A stretch of DNA of 64,000 bases from Thermoflexus sp042408815 (GTDB taxonomy: Bacteria > Chloroflexota > Anaerolineae > Thermoflexales > Thermoflexaceae): positions 1-64,000 of the forward strand of contig NZ_JBHOQR010000024.1 in NCBI RefSeq assembly GCF_042408815.1, written 5' to 3'. The translations under genes were made by a program, and so were the position numbers. Shown here in pieces: positions 42,020 to 50,840 of this stretch. The notes beneath the pieces were generated by a model that did no database searches, had not been told where the DNA came from, and saw only the letters and a program-made list of their open reading frames with translations. Each line of letters begins with the position of its first letter. Position 1 is the stretch's first letter.

Positions 42020-42939
42020 CTGGGGCGCACGCGATGCCCAAGCGCATGTCCTTGGCCGAGGCGATCGCCAGTTATGTCCATGATGGGGATCTGGTCTACC
42101 TGGCTGGGTTCACCCATCTGATCCCCTTCGCGGCCGGGCATGAGATCATCCGTCAGCGGAAGCGAGGGCTGATCCTGGCTCGCGCTACTCCGGATTTGAT
42201 CTACGACCAGATGGTGGCGGCCGGATGCGCGCGGCGGCTGATCTTCTCGTGGGCCGGGAACCCTGGCGTGGGAATGCTCCATGCCATCCGCCGGGCAGTG
42301 GAAGCAGGGGAGATCGAAATCGAGGAATACACCCATTTCGCGATGGTGGCGCGATTGACGGCAGGGGCGGCAGGGCTGCCCTTTATGCCGATGCGGCCCT
42401 CTGGCCACGATCTGCCCCAGGTCAACCCTCATTACCGGGAGATCACCTGTCCATTCACCGGCGAGCGCCTGATGGCCGTCCCGGCCCTCCAGCCCGATGT
42501 GGCCATCGTGCATGTCCAGCGGGCGGATGAGGAGGGAAACGCCCAGATCTGGGGCATCATCGGGGAACAGAAGGAAGCCGCCCTCGCCGCCCGACGGGTG
42601 ATCGTAACCGCCGAGGAGATCGTCCCCTCCGAGGTAATCCGTCAGGATCCGAACCGGACGGTGATCCCGGGCTTTCTGGTGACGGCCGTCTGTCATGTGC
42701 CCTATGGCGCCCATCCCTCTTACGCCCAGGGCTATTATGATCGGGACAATCGGTTTTATATGGAATGGGATGCCGTCTCCCGGGATCCGGAGCGCCTGAA
42801 AGCATGGCTGGAGGAATGGGTCTATGGGGTTCCCGACCGGGCGGCCTACTGGGAGAAGCTGGGGCCGCAGGTCCATCAGCGGGTGGCGATCCGCCCGGCG
42901 TGGAGCGCGCCAGTGAATTATGGGGAGGTGCTTGATTAG
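42016..42939 (+). CDS. CoA-transferase alpha subunit (no beta subunit adjacent)
   Basis: The 307-residue protein belongs to the family I CoA-transferase alpha subunits: LAEAIASYVHDGDLVYLAGF and the conserved GYYDRDNRFYMEWDA near the end. These pair with a beta subunit that carries the catalytic glutamate, and the beta gene normally follows directly. Here the next gene encodes an unrelated membrane protein. It could pair with a beta subunit encoded elsewhere. ATG 42016 overlaps the upstream stop; ATG 42034 is an alternative with similar support. Confidence 0.88.
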   Translation: MTGAHAMPKRMSLAEAIASYVHDGDLVYLAGFTHLIPFAAGHEIIRQRKRGLILARATPDLIYDQMVAAGCARRLIFSWAGNPGVGMLHAIRRAVEAGEIEIEEYTHFAMVARLTAGAAGLPFMPMRPSGHDLPQVNPHYREITCPFTGERLMAVPALQPDVAIVHVQRADEEGNAQIWGIIGEQKEAALAARRVIVTAEEIVPSEVIRQDPNRTVIPGFLVTAVCHVPYGAHPSYAQGYYDRDNRFYMEWDAVSRDPERLKAWLEEWVYGVPDRAAYWEKLGPQVHQRVAIRPAWSAPVNYGEVLD

Positions 42940-43010
42940 GGGGCGCGCGGATCGGAGCCACGCGGGCTTCCCTCGCAGTCACCGGATCTGACATGAGAGC
43001 GGAGGAAACC

Positions 43011-43361
43011 ATGCTGTTCATCCGGTATCCCTACGTGCGCTGGTTCATCGCCCTGCTCATGCTGATCTGGGCTGGGATCGGGATCGGGGCCCGGCCTCAG
43101 GGCCCGGCTTGGATCGGTATCATCCTGGCGCTGGGGATGACGGCCCTGGCGTGGATCCACCCCCCCGGGGTTTACTCCTGGCTAATCACCCCGACCTGCC
43201 CACAATGCGGCGGCCGGCTCCGCTGGTCCATTCTTCAGCCCGATGAGCATGATCCCTACATAGAGGAAGTCCGGGTCGTCTGCACCCGCTGCGATTGGAG
43301 CCGGACGGAGTTCCGAAACCAGGTCGGGCCGCTCACGGCAGGGCCGACCTATCCGGAGTGA
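43011..43361 (+). CDS. Small membrane protein with a zinc ribbon
   Basis: The 116-residue protein has two transmembrane helices (about 10-26 and 33-52). A cytoplasmic zinc ribbon follows, with CPQC near 63-66 and CTRC near 91-94. Its function is unknown; similar small ribbon proteins recur across this window. GGAGG precedes ATG 43011 by the normal distance. It follows the CoA-transferase gene by 71 bases. Confidence 0.8.
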   Translation: MLFIRYPYVRWFIALLMLIWAGIGIGARPQGPAWIGIILALGMTALAWIHPPGVYSWLITPTCPQCGGRLRWSILQPDEHDPYIEEVRVVCTRCDWSRTEFRNQVGPLTAGPTYPE

Positions 43362-43431
43362 GCCGCTGCGGATCCATTGGGTGCCCAGGACCCAGCCACG
43401 AGCCGATTGTCGGGCGATGTCCACCCCCAGC

Positions 43432-44091
43432 TCAGTAAAAGCGCTCGACTGGCCACCCGCGCTGCTGCGCCAGCCGGCGCAGGCGGGGATCGGGGTTCAC
43501 GGCGACCGGATGGCCCACGCGCAGCAGCAGATAGCGATCGGTGTAGCTATCGGAATAAAAATAGCTTTGGTCGAGAGCGATCCCCTTCTCCATGGCATAG
43601 CGTTCCACCCAGTAGACTTTGCCCGGGCCATAACACGGGGGCTCCACCACCCGACCGGTGAGGCGGCCATCGATGACCTCCAGACGGGTGCACAGGTAAT
43701 CCGGGATCCCGAGGACCTCGGCCAGGGGGCGCACCACATATTCAGTGGCCCCGGAGACCAGGGCGACCCGATGCCCCCGGGCGCGATGCCAGGCGATCCG
43801 CTCTACAGCTCGCGGGGCGATGTAAGGCCGCACCCACTCCTCAAACCAGCGACGGGTTTCCTCCCGGAAAGCCGCCTCATTGGCCCCGGCGATCATCGCG
43901 GTCAGTCTGGCGCTCGCCCGGGGGAATTCCAGCAGCCCCAGGTAGTAGCGCAGGGCCAGCCAGAGGAACATCCCCCACATCGCCCAGGTCATGCGGCCGT
44001 TTCGGCGCAGATAGCGCACCCACTGCCGCCCTGAGCTCACCGAAAGCACCGTGTAGTCCACATCGAAGAAGGCCGCGACCGCCGCTTCCAT
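43432..44091 (-). CDS. HAD-IB family hydrolase
   Basis: The 219-residue protein has the HAD motif I FFDVDYTVLS, where the first Asp is the nucleophile. Motif II is VALVSGATEY, the lysine motif is YGPGKVYWVERY and motif III is YFYSDSYTDRYLL. It resembles the SerB-like HAD-IB group, including lysophosphatidate phosphatase-like proteins. The substrate is not known. The ATG at 44091 is preceded by GGAATGG rather than a strong ribosome site. It lies downstream of the PLP enzyme gene on the same strand. Confidence 0.88.
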   Translation of the reverse strand: MEAAVAAFFDVDYTVLSVSSGRQWVRYLRRNGRMTWAMWGMFLWLALRYYLGLLEFPRASARLTAMIAGANEAAFREETRRWFEEWVRPYIAPRAVERIAWHRARGHRVALVSGATEYVVRPLAEVLGIPDYLCTRLEVIDGRLTGRVVEPPCYGPGKVYWVERYAMEKGIALDQSYFYSDSYTDRYLLLRVGHPVAVNPDPRLRRLAQQRGWPVERFY

Positions 44092-44153
44092 TCCGGATCT
44101 GCCCCCATTCCTCTGGGAAGCCTCGATTCAAGAAACCGATAGGGAATTTCAGA

Positions 44154-45539
44154 TTAAAACCCCCTCGCCTCGCGCCACATGCGGTCCAGCTCCGGGATGC
44201 GGGCCTGCTCCCGCTCCCACCACTCCGGATCCAGCTGGGCATCGAGCTCCTCCACCGTCTTCCCCTGCTGCTCCACCCAGGTGAAGTATTTGAGATTGTG
44301 CCACCGGCGCCGATTCTCCTGTGTCCCTTCCTGGATCCAGTCTAGCCCCTGGCCATGGAAGATGTGAACCAGACGCACGGTAGCTTCCGTTTCATCCATC
44401 GGCCCATACTGCTGAGTGAGCTCCGCTATCACCGATCGATAGCGCTCGATGTTATCTGTGGCGACGGTGACGATGAGATCCCTCGGGCCGAAACGATAGA
44501 ATTTCGCCGTCTTGATAGCCCCCAGCACATTGGCGACCCCGCTGATGCCGAAGATCTGGGAGAGGCGCTGGATCTGCTCCTCAGGGATCCCCCAGCGGGC
44601 GAGCACCTTCCAGCCTGGCTCTTCGGTCAGAAGCTGCAGGCCCTTCTTGCATGAGAGATCATCGATGCACATCAGGGCGTCCATGTTCATCACGTGATGG
44701 ATCCAGGTGACATGCTTGTCGCCGATGCCCTGAATGTCGTGGACGCCGTAGCCGTTCATATAAAGCGTGGGGCACTGGATCGGCTCCAGGCCGACGATCC
44801 GGCACGCCGGCCACACCTGCTTCAGGCGATCGCCCGCGCCGATGGTGCCCGCCGAGCCCATGGCCGAGACAAAGGCAGCCACCCGGCCGTTCCCAATCCC
44901 CTGCTGGTGGAGCTGAGCCGCCAGCTCGACGATGGTGTTCCCGGTGACATAATAGTGGAAGCGATAGTTCCCGAGCTCGCTGAACTGGTTCAGGATGCGC
45001 ACCCGCGGATCCGCCCCCGCCAGCTCCTTGCATTTGTCGTAGATCTCTTTCACATTGCTCTCGGAGCCAGGGGTTTTGATCACCCGGGCGCCGTAGGCGG
45101 CGATGCGCTCGAACCGCTCCCGGCTCATCCCCTCGGGGAGGATGACGATCCCCTCAAACCCCATCCGGCCGCCGACCCAGGCCCCGCCGATGCCATAGTT
45201 CCCGGTCGAGGGCCAGACCAGGATGTGGTGCCCCGGCCGCAGGCCTTCCAGAAGCACCTTTTCCATCAGAATGGAGTAGGCGGCCCCCACCTTGTGGGAG
45301 CCGGTGGGGAAATCCTTGGAATACAGGACTACGATGGGCGCCTCCACGCCGGTGAGGGCGGAGGGCAGGACCTCATAATAAATCCGGCCGACGGGATCGC
45401 GCCAGGTGATGTTAAACAGGTTGTAAGGATCCAGGGGATCGCGCGACCGGGCCTCGAGGGCGCGCGCGCGAATCTCCATCGGCTGACACGATGGATCCCG
45501 CATCTCCTCAAAAGTGGGTCCGAAGAACGGCAGACGCAT
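44154..45539 (-). CDS. Pyridoxal-phosphate-dependent enzyme (fold II, cysteine synthase-like)
   Basis: The 461-residue protein belongs to the tryptophan-synthase-beta/cysteine-synthase fold. The PLP lysine lies in FPTGSHKVGAAYSILM and a phosphate-binding glycine segment in PSTGNYGIGGAWVGGRM. The SAMGSAGTIGAGD loop is also seen. The substrate is unknown; many Chloroflexota carry this paralogue under general PLP annotations. GGAGGCTCCC precedes ATG 45539, which decides the start over a longer frame up to 45875. It is divergent from the DUF2085 gene. Confidence 0.9.
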   Translation of the reverse strand: MRLPFFGPTFEEMRDPSCQPMEIRARALEARSRDPLDPYNLFNITWRDPVGRIYYEVLPSALTGVEAPIVVLYSKDFPTGSHKVGAAYSILMEKVLLEGLRPGHHILVWPSTGNYGIGGAWVGGRMGFEGIVILPEGMSRERFERIAAYGARVIKTPGSESNVKEIYDKCKELAGADPRVRILNQFSELGNYRFHYYVTGNTIVELAAQLHQQGIGNGRVAAFVSAMGSAGTIGAGDRLKQVWPACRIVGLEPIQCPTLYMNGYGVHDIQGIGDKHVTWIHHVMNMDALMCIDDLSCKKGLQLLTEEPGWKVLARWGIPEEQIQRLSQIFGISGVANVLGAIKTAKFYRFGPRDLIVTVATDNIERYRSVIAELTQQYGPMDETEATVRLVHIFHGQGLDWIQEGTQENRRRWHNLKYFTWVEQQGKTVEELDAQLDPEWWEREQARIPELDRMWREARGF

Positions 45540-45632
45540 CGGGAGCCTCCAGTATACACAGGGTCTTGTGGATCGCCTGGCCCGCGACCATCTCCCCAGG
45601 TGGAAGAGACGCCTCAGCGACAAATGGCATAA

Positions 45633-45638
45633 TATAAT
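45633..45638 (+). promoter_or_regulatory. -10 box of the DUF2085 gene
   Basis: A perfect TATAAT lies 32 bases before ATG 45670 and just inside the intergenic gap with the PLP gene. A matching -35 is not obvious. Confidence 0.5.
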
Positions 45639-45669
45639 AGATCCGTGGATCCCTGGGGGGATCTCTGAA

Positions 45670-46467
45670 ATGCGCTCGTCGACAGCTAATGAAAGGCATG
45701 GGACTGTCGAAGCCCTGCCCCGAGGCAACAGTTGGCGGGGTATAGAACAGGGAGCCCATCGTTCGATCCCAGAGCGCCTCAGCCGATGGCTTCTGCGCGA
45801 ATGGATCTGGGTCTTCCTAATCGGATACGGCCTCTTCGTTGGCCTTCCATGGCTTGCGCCCGTGTTCATGCGCATGGGCTGGGAAACGCCGGCCCGCGGG
45901 CTTTACGCGCTCTACAGCCTCTTCTGCCATCAGCTGCCCCAGCGATCTCTTTTCCTGTTCGGGCCCAAGCCCATGTATTCGCTGAGCGAGATCCATCAGG
46001 TCTGGCCCTATGAGGATCCTCTCTTGCTGCGGGAGTTCATCGGCAATCCGGCCTTCGGGTATAAGGTCGCCTGGTCGGACCGCATGATCTCCATGTATAC
46101 CAGCCTCTGGGTTGTAGCGCTTCTTTATGCTTTAAGCGGCCGGCGCTGGCGGCCGCTTTCCATAGGGGTTTTCTTCCTGCTGGCCCTTCCCATGGCCGTG
46201 GATGGCACCACACATTTCATCAATGACCTCCTCTATGGGATCGGCGAGCGCGGCTTTCGCTATGACAACGCCTGGCTCGTGATGCTGACCGGGGGATGCC
46301 TGCCCTCGTGGTTTTATGTGGGAGATGCGCTGGGCTCCTTTAACTCGTGGATGCGATGGATCACCGGCGTGCTCTTCGGGACCGGACTGGGGGGCCTGGC
46401 GTTGCCTCACATCGAGGCCGCTGTCCGGGCCACCCTGGAGGAGCCGGAAGGCAGCCCCTGGATCTGA
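45670..46467 (+). CDS. DUF2085 domain membrane protein
   Basis: The 265-residue protein has about five transmembrane helices and the DUF2085 hallmark LFCHQLPQRSLFLFGPKPM near the first third. The N-terminal 45 residues are charged and probably cytoplasmic. Function is unknown. I chose ATG 45670 because the upstream frame would run into a TATAAT box and the divergent gene. A GGGGGGATC stretch provides a ribosome site. The MBL hydrolase gene follows at 34 bases. Confidence 0.9.
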   Translation: MRSSTANERHGTVEALPRGNSWRGIEQGAHRSIPERLSRWLLREWIWVFLIGYGLFVGLPWLAPVFMRMGWETPARGLYALYSLFCHQLPQRSLFLFGPKPMYSLSEIHQVWPYEDPLLLREFIGNPAFGYKVAWSDRMISMYTSLWVVALLYALSGRRWRPLSIGVFFLLALPMAVDGTTHFINDLLYGIGERGFRYDNAWLVMLTGGCLPSWFYVGDALGSFNSWMRWITGVLFGTGLGGLALPHIEAAVRATLEEPEGSPWI

Positions 46468-46500
46468 CACCCCCCAGATCTCCCTTTCGGGAGGCTGTAG

Positions 46501-47157
46501 ATGTCCCGCCCTCCTTCCTCCGTTCGCATGCACTTGCGAATCCTAACCGTCGGCCCGCTCGCCACCAACTGCTACATCGCCGCCTGCCCAGAGACCCGGG
46601 AAGCGGTGATCATCGATCCGGGTTGGGATCCCAACCAGATCCTGGCCGTAGTTCAGGCGCTGGAGCTGAAGGTGCGCTATGTGATCAACACCCATGCGCA
46701 CTGGGATCACATCGGCGCCAACGGGGCCGTGGTTTCAGCCACCGGCGCTCCCCTGGCCTTGCACCCCGCCGATCTCCCGCTCCTGCAGGCCAAAGGGGGC
46801 GCGGACTGGTGGGCGATCCCGATGCCTCCCAGCCCCCTTCCCGATCTGGAGCTGCAGGATGGGGATGTCTTGGAAGTGGGGACGTTGCGGTTTCATGTGC
46901 TGTTTACCCCGGGGCACACGCCGGGGCACATCTCGCTTTATGAGCCGGAGGCCGGTGTGGTGTTCGACGGTGACGTCCTCTTCGCTCGAGGCATCGGCCG
47001 CACCGACCTGCCGGGAGGGGATTACGAGACCCTGATGCGCAGCATCCGGGAGAAATTGCTCCGCCTTCCCGATGGAACACGGGTCTATCCCGGACATGGA
47101 TCATGGACGACCATCGGGGAGGAACGGGTGGCCAATCCTTTCCTGATGGAGGACTGA
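46501..47157 (+). CDS. MBL-fold metallo-hydrolase (glyoxalase II-like)
   Basis: The 218-residue protein has the metal-binding motif THAHWDHIGA (the HxHxDH pattern), followed by FTPGHTPGHIS, the bridging aspartate in VVFDGDVLF and PGHG near the C-terminus. This resembles glyoxalase II and related hydroxyacyl-thioester hydrolases. GGGAGG lies upstream of the ATG. It closes the transcript after the DUF2085 gene and is followed by a strong terminator. Confidence 0.93.
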   Translation: MSRPPSSVRMHLRILTVGPLATNCYIAACPETREAVIIDPGWDPNQILAVVQALELKVRYVINTHAHWDHIGANGAVVSATGAPLALHPADLPLLQAKGGADWWAIPMPPSPLPDLELQDGDVLEVGTLRFHVLFTPGHTPGHISLYEPEAGVVFDGDVLFARGIGRTDLPGGDYETLMRSIREKLLRLPDGTRVYPGHGSWTTIGEERVANPFLMED

Positions 47158-47176
47158 AGGACAGGACTCCAGGAAA

Positions 47177-47222
47177 GGGGGTTGGGGGCATCGGGCGCCC
47201 CCAACCCCCGAACGATTTTTCT
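47177..47222 (+). terminator. Terminator after the MBL hydrolase gene
   Basis: GGGGGTTGGGGGC and GCCCCCAACCCCC form a perfect 13-pair stem with a seven-base loop. It is followed by GAACGATTTTTCTT. Confidence 0.87.
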
Positions 47223-47263
47223 TCCATCACCCATGACCGGAAGGTCACGGGTTGAATCCTCCA

Positions 47264-47860
47264 TTACGGAGATTCCAGCACAATCAGGTTATCCGCAAGG
47301 ATGGTGTGATCCGGTTGCTCAAAGCCGGAGAGGTAAACATACTGGCCCACCTGAGGGGTCCCGATGAGGGCCGTGGTAGGGAGCACAAGCACCCGACGCC
47401 CATCCACTCGATAGCCATGGGGAAGCGCCTCTTCAATCACCCCTTCCCATTCTCCCTCCGCTTCCGGACGCCGCAGAACTTCGAAAGACTCCGCAATCAG
47501 CCCGCCATCGGGGGCACGGGAGCCGATCACCGTGACGTAGACCCCGGGAGGCAGCGGGCCCTCTGCATCGAGATCGGGGGAAACCCGAACCAGATGGCCG
47601 GCCACCTGATACCCTCCGGGGATGACCGCTTCCACGGGGCCTTCCAGAGAAAGGATCGTCGCCTCAGAGGAAGCAGGCTCTTCCGCCGGAGGGGAGCCGG
47701 GTAGCATGGGCGGGGCCTGGGGTTTTCTCGCACCCGGGGATGGGGTCATTGACGCCGTCCGGAGCGGGCTGGGGGAACCCCCAGCCGGCACCTTCCGGAC
47801 GCACCCGAGGATGGCCATTTCCACGATCAGGAAGCCGAGAAGGATCCGCTCAAGACGCAT
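47264..47860 (-). CDS. DUF5666-like lipoprotein
   Basis: The 198-residue protein has a signal peptide ending in a lipobox ILGC (cysteine near residue 20). A proline-rich linker follows, then two DUF5666-like beta-barrel repeats with PGGYQVAGHLVRVSPD and HGYRVDGRRVLVLPTTALIG. This family is thought to bind or buffer small ions or polymers, but its function is unproven. GGGAG precedes ATG 47860; the longer frame overlaps the next gene. It lies downstream of a related DUF5666 gene and is probably co-expressed. Confidence 0.85.
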   Translation of the reverse strand: MRLERILLGFLIVEMAILGCVRKVPAGGSPSPLRTASMTPSPGARKPQAPPMLPGSPPAEEPASSEATILSLEGPVEAVIPGGYQVAGHLVRVSPDLDAEGPLPPGVYVTVIGSRAPDGGLIAESFEVLRRPEAEGEWEGVIEEALPHGYRVDGRRVLVLPTTALIGTPQVGQYVYLSGFEQPDHTILADNLIVLESP

Positions 47861-47957
47861 GTCGGAACTCCCATGGATGAGGGACAGCATAGGGGGCGAC
47901 GCGTCGAAGCGCGTCGCCCCACCGATCCGAACCCGGAGGAGAACGGTCGACATGATC

Positions 47958-48827
47958 CTACGGACGCCGAGGGGGCGGGGCGCCGGGCTTAGGGCCTTGA
48001 GAGCCAGGCTTCGGAAGCTTCGGCGAGCGCGCAATCACGGTGCGGGCCAGCCAGGTTCCATCCGGATTGCCCACCGCCCGGGCGGTCAGGATATCCCCCA
48101 CCTGAAGATCCGACAGGGTAGCATGGGGATGACCAGGGATCCGGATCCGAGTGTGGTCATCGGTCACCAACCGGACCTGCTCACCCTCCCGGGTCTGGAT
48201 CACCAGGGTGTTGCCCTCCACACCCTGGAGGGTGCCGTGGAACATGCGATGAGGGCGCCGAGTGATCACCCGACCCGCCAGGAACGTTCCTTCCACGAAA
48301 TGCCCGATGACCGTGACGGGATAGCCGACGCCGATATCCGACCATGTCGGCGAGATCACCCCCGTGACGTGCAGGCGCGTATGCGCCGTCCACTCCACCG
48401 GGATCGTCTCGCCCGCCCGGGTCTTCACTTCCAACCGTCGTGCCCCAACGTCGATTCGCGCCACGTCCCCATGACGCACCTGAACCGGGCCCCGGACGAT
48501 CACCCAATCGGCCTCCAGGGATCGGCCCTCTTCCAGCCAGCGCCCGTGGACAGTCGCCTGATCCCCCACCCGCACCTCACCCAGGTCCGCCCGCACAAAG
48601 CCGGGGACATGGAAACGAGTCCCCTCCCGAATCTGAACCTCCAGGGCGCCCCACTGCTCGGTGTTCAATGTAATTGAATGATCACCGACCGCGGTGATGC
48701 TTCCCCTGACCAGAACGGGGCGACCCAGAGCGGGGGTCGCGGTAGGGGATGGCTCCTGGGCCCATACCGCTCCTACCGGAAGCAACATCCACCCCAGGAT
48801 CAGGAGCCAGATTCCTATTCGACGCAT
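47958..48827 (-). CDS. Exported protein with DUF5666-like repeats
   Basis: The 289-residue protein has a clear signal peptide (hydrophobic 6-21, cleavage near VWAQE). It then has three or so DUF5666-like repeats, each a small beta-barrel: ITAVGDHSITLNTEQWGALE, LEVKTRAGETIPVEW and GNTLVIQTREGEQVRLVTDD. The end is proline-rich. AGGAGGT precedes ATG 48827. It and the next lipoprotein form a same-strand pair, 97 bases apart, both probably at the cell surface. Confidence 0.88.
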   Translation of the reverse strand: MRRIGIWLLILGWMLLPVGAVWAQEPSPTATPALGRPVLVRGSITAVGDHSITLNTEQWGALEVQIREGTRFHVPGFVRADLGEVRVGDQATVHGRWLEEGRSLEADWVIVRGPVQVRHGDVARIDVGARRLEVKTRAGETIPVEWTAHTRLHVTGVISPTWSDIGVGYPVTVIGHFVEGTFLAGRVITRRPHRMFHGTLQGVEGNTLVIQTREGEQVRLVTDDHTRIRIPGHPHATLSDLQVGDILTARAVGNPDGTWLARTVIARSPKLPKPGSQGPKPGAPPPRRP

Positions 48828-49291
48828 GTTCCACCTCCTCTGGAGGTATTGGCCATAGTGAGGATGGGCGCCGCCGGCAGCGATGCCCCCCGGAAGATCG
48901 CTCCGATCTCAGGTTGCACCGATCCAAGCCCATGGCTTCCCCGGATCGACCCCGAGGGAATCCCGAATAGGAGGATCCCCATAGGGCGCTCATCCCATCA
49001 TGAATAACGGGCGGGACGCTCTTCGGTTATGGGCTTTCGCCATGTCCCAGAAGCGCGGGAAGGGCGGGTTTCTCCGGATGGGGGCTTAGCGAAAGCAGCT
49101 CCTACCGGTTCCGAGGGGTTCACCCACCGGGGCCAAAGTGGGAACAACGGATTGCCAACAGGAAGAAAGCCTATCGAATTCAGCCGCTAATGTAAAATGT
49201 AAATGGAAGAGAAGAAAGGTGGTGGCATCCAGCCTCATCCAGAAAGCAAGGGGATCCACCGAATCGAGAAGCCCCGAGTTTCCCCAGCGGA
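48828..49291. other. Non-coding gap
   Basis: These 464 bases separate the DUF5666 genes from the pilin gene. They contain a GCTTTCGC/GCGAAAGC inverted pair about 50 bases apart (49032-49039 and 49089-49096) and a short AT-rich patch at 49185-49215. I see no gene, riboswitch or terminator I can support. Confidence 0.4.
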
Positions 49292-49444
49292 TCACGATGG
49301 CCAGCGGGAAAGGATCTGCGAATAAAGGCCCGATACGGCTTGCCCAAACACGGTGATAGCAACGAGGGCGGCCAGCGCAATCAGCAAGGCCAGCAACGCG
49401 TATTCGATCAGTCCCTGACCCACTTCACGCCGGAAGCACGACAT
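49292..49444 (-). CDS. Lone Flp-type (type IVb) pilin
   Basis: The 50-residue protein begins with a short basic leader then GQGLIEYALLALLIALAALVA, the hydrophobic N-terminal helix and processing site (G before Q/L/I, E at +5) of Flp/Fap pilins, followed by a short tail. Flp pilins are the subunit of Tad pili. GGAGACC precedes ATG 49444. No Tad assembly genes are in the window. The longer frame starting at 49516 has no ribosome site and no sensible N-terminus. Confidence 0.7.
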   Translation of the reverse strand: MSCFRREVGQGLIEYALLALLIALAALVAITVFGQAVSGLYSQILSRWPS

Positions 49445-49709
49445 CTGGTCTCCAGATCGATCCGAGGTGAGGGGCCTTCCTTTATCCCACAAAAGCACCA
49501 TCCCAAGCCCTCTCACGGATGAGGGGATCGTCCATACAACCCGGATGACAGCGAACCAAATGGGCGATGAAGGATGTCGCTTTCATAATAAGGAAGGGGT
49601 GCAGGCTCGCCCCTGGGACTTTGGTCATGGGGGGAAATCGCCGAAGGGGCCTGGCGGCAACCGAACGGATTCCCCTCCTTAACCTTCCCAGACCTCGGAA
49701 ACCAGGAGG

Positions 49710-50552
49710 CTACGCCGTCAGACACAACCCGTCCTCTAAGATTAAGCCGGTGAGATACGAGCGCGGAACGAACTCGAACCATGGGGTCTCCTCGCTGATG
49801 AGCGGAGGAAAGCGTCGGGCCCGAGCAGGATGAGGGTCGACCCCGGCCGGCCATCGCTTCTCCGAAGTCGCCACGACGAAGAAGGGGCGTCGGAACGCCC
49901 GAGCCAGGACCGCCAAAGCTAGGGTCCCCACCTTGTTCACGATCCCATCTTCGTCCCATGCATCGGCCCCGACCATGACCAGATCCACGTGCGGAAGCCA
50001 GCCCATCGCGGCGAGATCCGGAAGGAGGATCGCAGCGTGGCCCATTGCCACCACCTCCTCAGACATCCGCCGCCCTTCCCCTCCGGGCTCGGCCACCGGA
50101 CAAATCACCTGAAGATATCGGCCCTTCTCCGCGGTGAACGCCAGGGCCCGAGCCACCAGGCCGCTCCGAGAATGGGTCAGGATCGTCCGGGCGGAGCGAA
50201 GCAATGCGGCGGCATGCCGGGCAGCGGCCCGCTCATGGACTTCCAGCCGGCGTCGGAACTTCTGCAGCGCAGAGATCAGATCTGCTCGAGCCGCCGGTAA
50301 AGAGGAGGCCTCTCGGATGGCTTGACGGGCGGCTTCCGCCAGATGCCGGGGAGGCGCCATGTCGGGATGCGCCTGGATGAGGGCGTCCAGTAATCCTTCC
50401 AGCTCCGCGCGGAAATCCTCCACCCGATCCACCGGAGCGATCTGGGCCCATTCCTCCACAATCTGGGCGGCCCGAACCGCCAGCGCCATCGCCCCGGATA
50501 TCCGATCCTCCTGATAGGCCTTCAGTGCCTCCTCCCAGCCGAAGCGCTCCAC
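49710..50552 (-). CDS. eIF-2B alpha/beta/delta-like protein
   Basis: The 280-residue protein resembles the IF-2B family, which in bacteria includes MtnA-type sugar-phosphate isomerases and ribose-1,5-bisphosphate isomerase. The C-terminal Rossmann-like core shows HVDLVMVGADAWDEDGIVNK with the conserved GADA. The methylthioribose signature itself is not seen. The start is GTG 50552 after AGGGAGGATC; the frame runs upstream to 50774 without a good start. It is monocistronic and divergent from the methyltransferase gene. Confidence 0.87.
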   Translation of the reverse strand: MERFGWEEALKAYQEDRISGAMALAVRAAQIVEEWAQIAPVDRVEDFRAELEGLLDALIQAHPDMAPPRHLAEAARQAIREASSLPAARADLISALQKFRRRLEVHERAAARHAAALLRSARTILTHSRSGLVARALAFTAEKGRYLQVICPVAEPGGEGRRMSEEVVAMGHAAILLPDLAAMGWLPHVDLVMVGADAWDEDGIVNKVGTLALAVLARAFRRPFFVVATSEKRWPAGVDPHPARARRFPPLISEETPWFEFVPRSYLTGLILEDGLCLTA

Positions 50553-50840
50553 CGATCCTCCCTGCCCACAGGATGAGTCAGAAAATATTTTAAGGGCAAG
50601 CAAACGCTCCGAAGGCACGCCGCCTGCTTCAAAGGAGGGATCAGGAAGACGGAACGCCTGTAAAATGAGGGAAACCAGGCCATGCGCGGCGATCCCTTCA
50701 TCAAAGGATGATCGATGGCTTCGCTCGATAGGTGGGCCGTGATCCCATCCCGCGGAAGCCCTATCCGAAGCCATCTCGCCGCCGAAGGGGGATCCCTCGA
50801 GATCTCCAGCACCGCCTGCCCATCAATGGGAGCGATCGCT

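Noticed and set aside
48828..49291. Possible riboswitch upstream of the DUF5666 genes or after the pilin
   Set aside because: I looked for cyclic-di-GMP, cobalamin and other common aptamer cores on both strands and found only partial, unordered matches.
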